Source of the DNA: Streptomyces ureilyticus
GTDB lineage: Bacteria; Actinomycetota; Actinomycetes; Streptomycetales; Streptomycetaceae
Assembly (NCBI RefSeq): GCF_011045025.1
Contig: NZ_JAAKZX010000021.1
Span: forward strand, 16,027-80,026
Length of the DNA: 64,000 nucleotides
Direction: 5' to 3'
Within the stretch, counting starts at the first letter, position 1; each line of letters begins with the position of its first letter. Positions 56,437-64,000 of this stretch are shown in pieces. The position numbers and the translations under genes are program-made. A model generated the notes under the pieces. That model had not been told where the DNA came from and made no database searches. It was given only the letters and a program-made list of their open reading frames with translations.

Positions 56437-58060
56437 CTCCACACTGCGCACGATCGAGGCGCCGTTCGTTGCGCTGGGCCCGTCCGGGGTGGCGATCCGC
56501 ACCAGCATCAAGGGCATGTCCCAGCGGGACCGTAAGGTGCTGCCCCTGGTGGGCGCACACCTGGGTTCGCTGGCTTGCGCCGACCTCAAGGCACGTTGCC
56601 GGGCGGGTACCGATCACGACAGCGACCAGTGGGCGGAGCGCAAGCGGGCCCTGACCCAGGAGTCGTCCTCGCGCTGGGCCGGGAGCATCACGAAGGCCAC
56701 CCACGACCAGTGGAGCCTCTCGCGCCGTGCCCAACTCGCCCACATCCACAACCTTGAGGCCGGGGTGCACACGATCGCGCACCGCCTGTCCCAGCCGGTC
56801 GGGGAGAAGGGCACGAAGCGGGCGCCGGGCGGCTACCGCACGAAGCAGGAGTGGTTCCAAAAGACCCGGCGCCTGCATGTGCTGGAAGACCGGCTGGAGC
56901 GCGAGCGGTCCGACCGTGACGCCGGTGTCGTGCACGTGGCACGGGGCGGAAAGCAACTGGCTCGCAACCGGCACAATCTGGAAGCCGCCCAGCTCGGCGA
57001 GTACGAGTGGCGCAGGCGCTGGGATGCCGAACGCTGGTTCCTCCAGGCAGACGGGGAGTCGGGCAAGCGTTTCGGGAACGAGACCATCCGCGTCAGCTCC
57101 GACGGCGAGGTCAGCATCAAGCTCCCGGCTCCGCTGGCGCACCTGGCCAACGCCCCACGCGGCCGGTACGTGCTCGACGGCCGGATCAACTTCCGGCACC
57201 GCGGCGAAGAGTGGGCCGACCGCGTATCGGCGAACCGTGCTGTCGCCTACCGCATCCACCTGGACGTGGATCGGGGCCGCTGGTACCTCACCGCGTCGTG
57301 GACGATCCCGCCGGTCCAGACCGTTCCCCTGACCGTAGCCAGGGCGAACGGGCTCATCGGTGTGGACACCAACGCCGACCACTTCGCAGCGTGGCGTCTG
57401 GATGAGCACGGCAACCCGATGGGTGATCCCCGCCGATTCTTCTACGACCTCGACGGGCCGGCCACCTACCGGGACGCCCAGGTGAGGCACGCCCTCACCC
57501 GCCTCCTTCACTGGGCACGGCGCGAAGACGTCTCCATCGCGATCGAGGACCTGGACTTCGGCGCGAAGAAGACGCGGGAGAAGCACGGCCGCAGGAAGCA
57601 GTTCCGCAAGCTGATCTCCGGCATGCCCGTCGCCAAACTGCGGGCACGGCTCGTGTCCATGGCCGCCGCACTCGGCATTACCATCGTCGTCGTCGACCCC
57701 GCCTACACCTCCCGCTGGGGCGCCGAGCACTGGCAGAAGCCCCTCAGCAGCAAGAACCGCAAGACCACCCGCCACGACGCCGCCAGCGTCGCGATCGGGC
57801 GACGCGCTCTCGGACACCGGGTCCGGCGACGGACGGCACCGCCCCCACACGACCAGAGCGATCGTGTGGGGCATCGGACCGCCCAGGCCGGACACGGCAC
57901 CCGCGGGCGTGAGGAAACCCGCCCCCGCTTCCCCGGACCACGGACACGATCCGTGTCGCCGAACGCGGCGCGAACGCGGGTAACCAGCGCATCCACAACC
58001 GTTCGGGATGCGCCAGTTGACCAGTTTTGGGTCCAAGACTCACTCCTGCTCACTGATTAG
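56429..58060 (+). CDS. tnpB: TnpB-like RNA-guided nuclease lacking the zinc ribbon (IS607-associated)
   Basis: 543 residues from ATG 56429. RuvC-like residues: Asp in LIGVDTNADHFAAWRL (about 313), Glu in VSIAIEDLDFGAKKTREKHG (about 374) and Asp in TTRHDAASVAIGRRAL (about 451). Between the last two, canonical TnpB has a four-Cys zinc ribbon. Here DPAYTSRWGAEHWQKPLSSK has none, although the D-P-x-Y-T-S lead-in is kept. The basic tail after about 465 overlaps a conserved RNA structure. Established TnpBs cut DNA guided by omega-RNA; whether this branch cuts is unknown. All three acidic residues are present, so activity is plausible. Confidence 0.9.
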   Translation: MADSTLRTIEAPFVALGPSGVAIRTSIKGMSQRDRKVLPLVGAHLGSLACADLKARCRAGTDHDSDQWAERKRALTQESSSRWAGSITKATHDQWSLSRRAQLAHIHNLEAGVHTIAHRLSQPVGEKGTKRAPGGYRTKQEWFQKTRRLHVLEDRLERERSDRDAGVVHVARGGKQLARNRHNLEAAQLGEYEWRRRWDAERWFLQADGESGKRFGNETIRVSSDGEVSIKLPAPLAHLANAPRGRYVLDGRINFRHRGEEWADRVSANRAVAYRIHLDVDRGRWYLTASWTIPPVQTVPLTVARANGLIGVDTNADHFAAWRLDEHGNPMGDPRRFFYDLDGPATYRDAQVRHALTRLLHWARREDVSIAIEDLDFGAKKTREKHGRRKQFRKLISGMPVAKLRARLVSMAAALGITIVVVDPAYTSRWGAEHWQKPLSSKNRKTTRHDAASVAIGRRALGHRVRRRTAPPPHDQSDRVGHRTAQAGHGTRGREETRPRFPGPRTRSVSPNAARTRVTSASTTVRDAPVDQFWVQDSLLLTD

Positions 58061-58067
58061 GAACGGT
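57830..58067 (+). ncRNA. Putative omega-RNA scaffold overlapping the tnpB 3' end (element 1)
   Basis: Hairpin A: CCCCACACGA (57843-57852) with TCGTGTGGGG (57862-57871). Hairpin B: ACGGA/TCCGT around loop CACGA (57940-57954). Both recur in element 2 with compensatory changes while loops are conserved. The region ends in the shared block finishing at 58,067. The guide would begin in the flank right after it. Confidence 0.7.
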
Positions 58068-58143
58068 CTGGTGGCGCGCTGACGGCCACCGTACGGTGTG
58101 ATCATCCGCACCCCGTCCCGTGATCCCGTAAAGGCGGTCATCC

Positions 58144-59136
58144 ATGGCCTTGTTCGACCTGCCCCTCGACCAGCTCCGGAACTACCGCAGCGCGTCCGTC
58201 GAGCCGGAGGACTTCGACGCCTTCTGGGCCAAGACGCTTCAGGAGGCGCGCGAGTACGACCTGGACGCCTCCTTCGAGCCGGTCGAGACGCAGCTCAAGA
58301 CCGTGAAGGTGTACGACGTCACGTTCGCCGGGTTCGGCGGCCACCCGGTGAAGGGCTGGCTGACACTGCCCGCCTGGACGGACACGCCACGGCCTGCGGT
58401 CGTCCAGTTCGTCGGGTACGGCGGCGGGCGCGGCCTTCCCCATACGCATCTGCTGTGGGCCTCGGCGGGCTTCGCGCACTTCGTGATGGACACCCGGGGC
58501 CAGGGCAGTGCGTGGGGAGGCGGTGACACACCAGATCCGGTGGGCAGCGCTCCCGCGTTTCCCGGCTTCATGACCCGCGGGGTCGAGGATCCCGAAAGCT
58601 ACTACTACCGGCGGGTGTTCACCGATGCGGTACGGGCCGTGGAGGCGGCCCGCTCGCATCCGCTGATCGACGCCTCGCGCACCGCGGCGGTCGGTTCCAG
58701 CCAGGGCGGCGGCATCACGATCGCGGTCGCCGGCCTCGTACCGGACCTGGCGGCGATCGCCCCGGACGTGCCGTTCCTGTGCGACTTCCCGCGTGCGACA
58801 ACGCTGACGGACCGCGATCCGTACCGGGAGATAGGCAAGTACCTCAAGACGCACCGCGGTCGTACCGAGCAGGTGCGGCGCACGCTGGCGTACTTCGACG
58901 GCGTGCACTTCGCGGCCCGCGGCCGGGCGCCCGCCCTGTTCTCGGCGGCCCTTGAGGACCAGACCTGCCCGCCGTCGACGGTGTTCGCCGCCTTCAACGC
59001 CTGGCCGCACGAGGACAAGACGATCGAGGTGTACGACTTCAACGACCACGAGGGCGGCGGCCCGTACCAGGAGGCGGCCCAGTTGGCGTGGCTGCCGAAG
59101 CGCCTGGAGCAAGGGCGGTTGACGGCCTCGCGGTAG
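58144..59136 (+). CDS. CE7 acetylxylan esterase / cephalosporin-C deacetylase family
   Basis: 330 residues. Alpha/beta hydrolase with the CE7 pattern: VVQFVGYGGGRGLPHTHLLW, FVMDTRGQGSAWGGGDTPDP, the nucleophile in AAVGSSQGGGITIAVAGL (G-x-S-x-G, Ser about 183), Asp in SAALEDQTCPPSTVFAAF and His in FNDHEGGGPYQEAAQ. No signal peptide, so it acts on imported acetylated oligosaccharides in the cytosol. The IS607 insertion lies close upstream and may have replaced part of the promoter. Confidence 0.96.
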   Translation: MALFDLPLDQLRNYRSASVEPEDFDAFWAKTLQEAREYDLDASFEPVETQLKTVKVYDVTFAGFGGHPVKGWLTLPAWTDTPRPAVVQFVGYGGGRGLPHTHLLWASAGFAHFVMDTRGQGSAWGGGDTPDPVGSAPAFPGFMTRGVEDPESYYYRRVFTDAVRAVEAARSHPLIDASRTAAVGSSQGGGITIAVAGLVPDLAAIAPDVPFLCDFPRATTLTDRDPYREIGKYLKTHRGRTEQVRRTLAYFDGVHFAARGRAPALFSAALEDQTCPPSTVFAAFNAWPHEDKTIEVYDFNDHEGGGPYQEAAQLAWLPKRLEQGRLTASR

Positions 59137-59144
59137 CGGAGTTG

Positions 59145-59174
59145 CGGGTCCTCGCCGAGGAGGGCGAGGACCCG
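59145..59174. terminator. Stem-loop between the convergent esterase and GH26-like genes
   Basis: CGGGTCCTCGCC (59145-59156) and GGCGAGGACCCG (59163-59174) form a perfect 12-bp stem around GAGGAG, followed by TCGTTT. Confidence 0.85.
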
Positions 59175-59194
59175 TCGTTTCCTGGCGCCCGGGG

Positions 59195-60217
59195 TCAGGG
59201 CGTGGCGTTCTTCAGGTCGCGGTATGCCTGGTTGTCGGGCGAGTTGTCGTTGTCGGAGATCCAGTTGGACCTGGCGTCGAAGAACTCCATCTCGATCACT
59301 GTGAAGTTCGGGATGTCGACGATTTCCGGAAGGGCTTCGCGAACACCGTCGATGCCGTTCCCACGGTGCTCAGCGTCCCCGCGAGCCCCCTCACCGCCGA
59401 GATCACAGCCGTACTCGGCGAAGATGTGCGGCTTGGAAGCGAAGTCGTGCTGCGGGTCGGATTCCGACTTGAACCGCCTTGCCCCAGCGATCATCCGGTC
59501 GCCCAGGGCGTTTTTGTCCTGTTCGGTCGCCGCGATGTAGGGATCCTGGCCGACGATGTCCACCTTGTCATTTCCGGGCCACAGCGGCTTATAGAGCTTC
59601 TTGTCCCAGTGTTCCCTGAACCCCTGGACGATCCAGACGAGTTTCACCTTGTCCGCACCCACGTCCTCGCGAGCCTCGAACACCTCTTGCCACATCCTGC
59701 GGTAGTCGGCGTTCTCGAACCCCTCGCAGGGCGCCACCTCACCGCAGTTGTCCGGGTCGCGCCAGTCCAGTTCGGGTTCATGCACGATGGACAGCCAGAC
59801 GTCCGTACATCCGTCACCGCATGCGGACTTCAATCGCCGCATCACATCGCGGAGTTGGTTCCTGCTCTGCTCGCCTTTCACGTCCGCCCAGTTTCCGCCC
59901 TTGGGATACGGACGCCAGGAAAGGTGCAGCTTCTTCCCCGCTTGGATCGCCTTCCGCTCGGCCTTTCCCTCTTCAGTTGTGCCGTCGAGCGGTTCCTCCC
60001 CGGGTGCGTGGTAGTTGCGCAAGTGACCGGAGAATGCGCCATATTCCTTCTCCGCGGCGGTCACGCTGTCCCACCACACCGTTTCACCCGGGTGAGTGCG
60101 GTAGTGGCCCAGTACGGGAAACTCTTCCTGGGCCTGCGCCGACGCTGGCGCCGTGAGCGAGGCGGTGACCCCGAGTGTCGTCACCGCGGCGCCCATGGCC
60201 ATGGCCTTCCACTTCAT
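59195..60217 (-). CDS. Secreted GH26-like TIM-barrel glycosidase
   Basis: 340 residues with signal peptide MKWKAMAMGAAVTTLGVTAS, mature start near AQAQEEFPVLGHYRTHPGET. LHLSWRPYPKGGNWADVKGE, VWLSIVHEPELDWRDPDN (Glu of H-E-P-E, about 148, likely acid/base) and KPHIFAEYGCDLGGEG (Glu about 270, likely nucleophile) are arranged as in GH26/clan A enzymes. GH26 includes beta-mannanases and related endo-enzymes. The assignment rests on motifs, not on overall similarity I can measure. Confidence 0.7.
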   Translation of the reverse strand: MKWKAMAMGAAVTTLGVTASLTAPASAQAQEEFPVLGHYRTHPGETVWWDSVTAAEKEYGAFSGHLRNYHAPGEEPLDGTTEEGKAERKAIQAGKKLHLSWRPYPKGGNWADVKGEQSRNQLRDVMRRLKSACGDGCTDVWLSIVHEPELDWRDPDNCGEVAPCEGFENADYRRMWQEVFEAREDVGADKVKLVWIVQGFREHWDKKLYKPLWPGNDKVDIVGQDPYIAATEQDKNALGDRMIAGARRFKSESDPQHDFASKPHIFAEYGCDLGGEGARGDAEHRGNGIDGVREALPEIVDIPNFTVIEMEFFDARSNWISDNDNSPDNQAYRDLKNATP

Positions 60218-60239
60218 TGCTCGCGCTCCTTTCTCTCGT

Positions 60240-61493
60240 TCACCGCACGAGGTTCGAAATCGAGATCCGGGCGAAGGAGATCTCCTCGTACGGATTGTTC
60301 TGCCCCGCCTCGAAAAGCAGGCCGAGATAGTCGTCGGAGAGCTTGACCATGTCGGAATACGCGCTGCGCTCGGGCCAGACGGTGTGCGCCTCCTCCCAGT
60401 CCCTGCCTTCGTTCGTACTGCGCCAGATCACCATGGCTCCCCGGCCGCCCGTCGCCGTCTCCTTGGCGGAGGAGAACAGGATGAGGTTGCTGTCGTCGCC
60501 CTGGTCGGTGGCGAACACACGCTGCACCGTTCCCTGCACGACCGCCGTTTCCAGTTCCCTCTGGGACTTCAGCCCGCCGGCATACGATTCGCCGCCGTCC
60601 TCGCTGAGTACGTAGGCCCGATGTCCGGGAGTGTTACCGCCTTGGTCGCGGACGCTCTGGTACAGCGTGCCGTCGGTGAGTTCGATGAGCTGGGATTCGT
60701 CACCGTTGACGTAGCGGCCGTCGTAGTTCTCGTCGGTGGCGCCGAGCTTCCAGGTGTGCCCGCCGTCGTCGCTGTAGGCGAGGTGCACGCCGTGGTACTT
60801 CGCTTCCGTGCCCCGGTCATCTGAACCCGCCGGTGGAATGCCGGTGTGGTTGCCCGGCACGACGATCCGGCCCGCGTGCCGGCCCCGGGTGAGCTGGATG
60901 GCGTGCCCGGGCCCGAAGACGAAGTGCCGCCACCTCCGCGGTTTCACGGCGTCGGTGATCTCGACCGGATCGCTCCAGGTCCGGCCCTCGTCCGTGCTCC
61001 GCAGGACGAACGGCCGACGGCTGTCCTCCCAGGACGCCCTACCGGTGTTGATGTCCTCCGCGGACACATGCCCGGCCGTACGAATGGCGAGCAGCACGAT
61101 GTCACCGCTTCGCTGGTCGACGACGGGTACGCCGGGACCGATCTTGTTCCTCCCGTCGCTCCAGATCACCTTCAGCTCGCCCCACGTACGGCCCCGGTCT
61201 TTGGAGCGGCGCATCACGAGGTTGATGTTGCCGTTGTCGTCGGCGTCGCCGAGCCGGTCCTCGGCGAAGGCGAGCAGGTCGCCCGACCTGGGCGTCCGCA
61301 CGATGGCGGGAATCCGGTACGTGTGACTCCCTCCGGCAGTCCGGGCGAACACCGTGCTGCCGGGGACGGCCACAGCCGCGGCCGGTCCGGCCCCCGCGGC
61401 GGCCGAGGCTGCCGCGGGCACGGCCGGCAGCGCGAGTATGCCGACGCCTGCGGCCAGCAGGGTGCGGCGGCTGGTATGGGGCTGGCTGGGCAT
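60240..61493 (-). CDS. Secreted exo-alpha-sialidase (GH33)
   Basis: 417 residues from ATG 61493 (GGAGGAG upstream). Tat signal (SQPHTSRRTLLAAGVGILAL). The N-terminal F/YRIP motif is SHTYRIPAIVR. At least five Asp-box-like repeats are visible (SKDRGRTW, STDEGRTW, SDDGGHTW, SEDGGESY, STNEGRDW), defining the six-blade sialidase propeller. The Asp in EDRLGDADDNGNINLVMRRS and Glu/Tyr of the active site are plausible. It would free sialic acid or KDN from glycans outside the cell. No sialic-acid catabolic genes lie in view. Confidence 0.95.
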   Translation of the reverse strand: MPSQPHTSRRTLLAAGVGILALPAVPAAASAAAGAGPAAAVAVPGSTVFARTAGGSHTYRIPAIVRTPRSGDLLAFAEDRLGDADDNGNINLVMRRSKDRGRTWGELKVIWSDGRNKIGPGVPVVDQRSGDIVLLAIRTAGHVSAEDINTGRASWEDSRRPFVLRSTDEGRTWSDPVEITDAVKPRRWRHFVFGPGHAIQLTRGRHAGRIVVPGNHTGIPPAGSDDRGTEAKYHGVHLAYSDDGGHTWKLGATDENYDGRYVNGDESQLIELTDGTLYQSVRDQGGNTPGHRAYVLSEDGGESYAGGLKSQRELETAVVQGTVQRVFATDQGDDSNLILFSSAKETATGGRGAMVIWRSTNEGRDWEEAHTVWPERSAYSDMVKLSDDYLGLLFEAGQNNPYEEISFARISISNLVR

Positions 61494-61647
61494 GTACGTC
61501 TCTCCTCCACGTCTGGACACGTCGCCGGCGGGCCGGTGAGTCTCGACTCTCGAGGCAACGGGAGTTGTCCGTAAGCCCAGTTCGGGGGAATGGACAATGG
61601 AGCGACGCCATGGATGCCGTCGTTCCGGTTCTTGCGTTCAGGCCGGT

Positions 61648-62373
61648 TCAGGCCAGCACAGAGCTGAACACGTAGCCGAGTGAGTTGGTCGCCCAGTGGA
61701 GCCCCATGGGCGCGAGCAGGCTGCCGGTGCGGTGACGCAGGTAGCAGAACAGGCAGCCTGCGGCGGCCGTGAGGAGGACCGCGCCGAAGGTGGCCAGGAC
61801 GGTGCCGAGGGCCGAATGCCCGAAGAGCGAGCCCACCGCCTGGTTGGAGTCGGTGAGATGGCGCGACGGCAGGATGTGCCAGAGACCGAAGAGCACGGAC
61901 GAGAACACGGTGGCCGCGACCGGGCCGCGAGCGCGTAGCACCAGTCCGTAGAGCGCTCCGCGAAAGGCGACCTCTTCCAGCAGCACCGTGCCGATCGGCA
62001 CCTTGATCAGCACCCGGCCGACGACCTCCGCGCCGCTCAGTCCGCTCGCCCTCTCGTCCTCGAACAGCTCGCGGGTGACGGGCAGCGCTGCCGCACACAG
62101 GTACACCGCTGCGACGATCGCGACCAGAGCAAGCGCCCAGCCGAGACCGCGGCGCAGCGTGTCGCGGGACAGTCCGAGGTCGGCCCAGCCGCCACCAGCC
62201 CTGAACGTGATCGCGATCAGCGCGGCAGAGGCGATCGCGGAGCTGAGCACGATCCAGGACGGCGCCCACCGGTTGTTGACCAGGTTCGTGAGCACCAGCA
62301 GCGTGACGGCGGCCACCAGCGCTGTCGCGGTGGACGTCCGGCCGCTCTGCCTGCGCTGCGAAAGCTCTGCCAC
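61648..62373 (-). CDS. CPBP-family intramembrane metalloprotease
   Basis: 241 residues from GTG 62373; the frame extends upstream only through the IS607 end. About seven membrane segments. Metal motifs are LLEEVAFRGALYGLVLRARG (E-E-x3-R), FGLWHILPSRHL and LAPMGLHWATNSLGYVF, the two His-containing motifs of the CAAX/bacteriocin-processing (CPBP) family. Intact active-site residues. Role unknown. IS607 element 2 ends 45 bases upstream of its start. Confidence 0.88.
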   Translation of the reverse strand: MAELSQRRQSGRTSTATALVAAVTLLVLTNLVNNRWAPSWIVLSSAIASAALIAITFRAGGGWADLGLSRDTLRRGLGWALALVAIVAAVYLCAAALPVTRELFEDERASGLSGAEVVGRVLIKVPIGTVLLEEVAFRGALYGLVLRARGPVAATVFSSVLFGLWHILPSRHLTDSNQAVGSLFGHSALGTVLATFGAVLLTAAAGCLFCYLRHRTGSLLAPMGLHWATNSLGYVFSSVLA

Positions 62374-62418
62374 CTCACTCGCCCTCAATGTGGAGCACTG
62401 ATCCTCAAGGCGTCCGCT

Positions 62419-62655
62419 ACCGTTCCTAAAGACTGAGCGCGAGTGAGTCCTGGTGCCAGAACTCATGCTCAGCCGCGTGCCCCGAACGGTGCTGGGCCCG
62501 CTGGTCGCCCGCTTTCGATCCACCACCGGGCGGCGCGCCTCGTGTGCGCGGTCCGGGAAGGTGGGGGCGGGTTTCCTCACGCCGTCGAATCTCCGGTCGG
62601 GCCTGGACGGTCCGATGCCCCGCAGCATCACTCCGGTGCTGCGGGGGCGGTGCCG
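62419..62655 (-). ncRNA. Putative omega-RNA scaffold overlapping the tnpB 3' end (element 2)
   Basis: Hairpin A stem CCCCGCAGCA/TGCTGCGGGG (62637-62646 and 62618-62627) and hairpin B GCGCA/GGCGC around CACGA (62535-62549) match element 1 in position. Changes in one strand are mostly compensated in the other. Ends at 62,419; the guide would lie just beyond, toward the CPBP gene. Confidence 0.7.
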
Positions 62656-64000
62656 TCCGTCGCCTGATCGGATGCCCGAGGGCGCGTCGCCCGACCGCGA
62701 TGCTCGCCGCATCGTGCCGGGAAATCTCACGTCGTGGACTGGTCAGGGGCTTCTGCCAGTGCTGGGCACCCCACTTGCTGGTGTAGGCCGGGTCCACCGC
62801 CACGACGGCGATGTCCTGCTCAGCGGCCATCGATACCAACCGTGCCTTGAGTTTGGCGGTGGGGAAGCGGGAGATCAGGCGGCGGAAGCGCTTGTTGCGG
62901 CCGTGCTTCTCCCGGCTTGTGCCGTCGCTGAAGTCGAGGTCCTCGATGGCGATCGCGGCGGCCCCGCTACGGCGGGTGTGGTGCAGCAGCCGGGTCAGCG
63001 CGTGCCGGATCTGGGCGTCGCGGTGGTCCGCGCTGCCCGCGAGGTCGTAGAAGAAGCGCTGCGGCTCCCCGACCGGGTTGCCGTGCCCGTCGAGTTGCCA
63101 GGCCGCCAGGTGGTCGTCGTTCATGTCCACCCCCACCACGCCCCGGGCCAGGGCCGCCTCCAGTGGCATGGCGGGTACGGCGGCACGCTGCCATGCTGCG
63201 GTCACATACCAGCGGCCGAGCACCACATCGTGGTGGAGGCGGTAGGCGACCGCCCGGTTGGCGGTGATCCGGTCGCGCCATTCCTGCCCGCGATGGCGGA
63301 ACGCCACGGTCGCGTCCAGTACGTACCGGCCGTGCGGCGCGTTGGCCAGGTGGGCCAGCGGGGACGGGAGCTTGAGGGAAAGCCGGCCGGTGTCGGTGAC
63401 GCGGATGGTTTCGTTGCCGAAGCGTTTTCCGGACTCCCCGTCAGCAGTCAGGAACATCCGCTGCGCCTGCCAGCGTGCCCGCCACGCCGTTTCGTCCAGC
63501 CCCGCCGCCGCCAGGTGGTGGCGGGTGTTCGCGAGGCGCTTGCCGCCGCGCAGCACATGCACCCGGCCCGCCGCCCAGTCCGCCTCCACCACCGCCAGCC
63601 GGGCCTTCAGGGCATGCAGGCGGCGGGATTTCGCGTGCCACTCGGCACGGGTGGCGTACCCGCGCGGCAGGCCTTCGCGCTTGTCCGCCTTGGCGCCCAG
63701 CGGCCGGTCCAGCCGCGCCTCGAGGGAGGCGATCTGCTCGCGCAGCCAGGTCAGTTGGGCGACTTGGCCGCGCCTCGCCAGCGCCCACTGATCGTGGGTG
63801 GCCTTGGTGATACTGCCCGCCCAGCGCGCCGACGACTTCCCCGTCAGCTCCCGCTTGCGCACCGCCCACCCGGTCGCATCGTGCGCCACACCCTGCCGGG
63901 ACCGTTCCGCGAGATCACCCGATGCCAGCGAACCAAGGAACATACCGACCTCGGTCAGCACCGCCGCATCTGACTCACTCACCCTCAGCCGGTCCCGGAT
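62426..64000 (-). CDS. tnpB: TnpB-like protein lacking the zinc ribbon, second copy (N-terminus outside window)
   Basis: At least 518 residues from the internal ATG 63982; homology to the first copy continues upstream (RDRLRVSESD), so the true start is beyond the window. RuvC residues: Asp in GVVGVDMNDDHLAAWQ, Glu in AAIAIEDLDFSDGTSREKHG and Asp in EISRHDAASIAVGRRAL. DPAYTSKWGAQHWQKPL again lacks the cysteines. Roughly 60-65% identical to the first copy by eye over alignable parts (for example TADGESGKRFGNETIRV). The basic tail overlaps the RNA structure. Confidence 0.88.
   Translation of the reverse strand: MRDRLRVSESDAAVLTEVGMFLGSLASGDLAERSRQGVAHDATGWAVRKRELTGKSSARWAGSITKATHDQWALARRGQVAQLTWLREQIASLEARLDRPLGAKADKREGLPRGYATRAEWHAKSRRLHALKARLAVVEADWAAGRVHVLRGGKRLANTRHHLAAAGLDETAWRARWQAQRMFLTADGESGKRFGNETIRVTDTGRLSLKLPSPLAHLANAPHGRYVLDATVAFRHRGQEWRDRITANRAVAYRLHHDVVLGRWYVTAAWQRAAVPAMPLEAALARGVVGVDMNDDHLAAWQLDGHGNPVGEPQRFFYDLAGSADHRDAQIRHALTRLLHHTRRSGAAAIAIEDLDFSDGTSREKHGRNKRFRRLISRFPTAKLKARLVSMAAEQDIAVVAVDPAYTSKWGAQHWQKPLTSPRREISRHDAASIAVGRRALGHPIRRRTAPPPQHRSDAAGHRTVQARPEIRRREETRPHLPGPRTRGAPPGGGSKAGDQRAQHRSGHAAEHEFWHQDSLALSL

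Larger units (their letters stand above)
55817..58067 (+). mobile_element. IS607-family element 1 (TnpA recombinase, TnpB, omega-RNA)
   Basis: Encodes a serine recombinase and TnpB overlapping by eight bases, the IS607 layout. IS607 elements have no terminal inverted repeats. The right end is set by a block shared with element 2 (58,033-58,067, ending TTAGGAACGGT). The left end is probably near the two copies of GTGAGTGAG (55,817 and 55,837), which resemble the complement of CTCACTC at the right end. The element inserted 76 bases upstream of the acetylxylan esterase. Exact left edge uncertain. Confidence 0.8.
62419..64000 (-). mobile_element. IS607-type element 2, truncated by the window edge
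   Basis: The right end is the block 62,419-62,454, shared with element 1 (GACTCACTC, GCTCA, TTAGGAACGGT in order on the minus strand). It carries a second tnpB in opposite orientation to element 1. Any tnpA lies beyond base 64,000. Confidence 0.75.

Overview
The window is high-GC actinobacterial DNA, most likely from Streptomyces. The evidence is the codon use, GTG and overlapping starts, Tat and Sec secreted glycoside hydrolases carrying CBM13 (ricin-B) domains, CbtAB behind a cobalamin riboswitch, a DhaKLM operon, and IS607 elements of a type I associate with Streptomyces. No rRNA, tRNA or CRISPR array was seen.

Bases 1-40,860 are an accessory carbohydrate-degradation region. Intact genes are: the end of a CE1-type esterase, a GH95 alpha-L-fucosidase, a GH5 enzyme, an ECF-like sigma factor, a FadR-family regulator, a beta-helix (GH141-like) protein, a five-gene ribose-type ABC transporter/epimerase operon, a ThuA-sugar dehydrogenase fusion, GH54 and GH43 arabinan/xylan enzymes, a GH9 cellulase under a perfect CebR box, and a ThuA-DUF1080 / sugar-dehydrogenase pair. 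Nearly all the secreted enzymes end in, or start with, CBM13 modules. Several of these modules are almost identical at DNA level and look like recombination substrates.

Between the intact genes the region is heavily decayed. Many remnants keep the 5' end of one gene and the 3' end of another, or lose their middle (GH10/GH62, dehydrogenase/SDR, enolase-superfamily dehydratase, sugar-binding protein/permease, GH43). Together, 3.5-9.1 kb reads as a collapsed sugar-acid (possibly L-fucose) import and catabolism operon whose FadR-type regulator and operator repeats survive. Other debris comes from IS701-like and IS3-like transposases, an M23 peptidase, an NB-ARC/TPR regulator, a GH2 enzyme and a PAS protein.

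From 40,860 onward genes are intact and look like ordinary chromosome: an acyl-CoA dehydrogenase with a KstR-like site, CbtBA with its riboswitch, a histidine-phosphatase-fold protein, a Cys-rich copper-binding protein, dhaKLM, a PadR regulator, 2,4-dienoyl-CoA reductase, a PrmC-like methyltransferase, a sulfite-oxidase-fold protein coupled to a ferredoxin-reductase-like protein, a universal stress protein, an acetylxylan esterase, a GH26-like protein, a sialidase and a CPBP protease.

Two IS607-type elements (55.8-58.07 kb forward; 62.42 kb to the window end, reverse) carry TnpB-like proteins without a zinc ribbon. Their 3' ends share two hairpins with compensatory base changes, strong internal evidence for an omega-RNA overlapping the gene. 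The other candidate system of interest is the secreted ThuA / PQQ-type dehydrogenase / DUF1080 set, which may oxidise and cleave sugars through 3-keto intermediates outside the cell.
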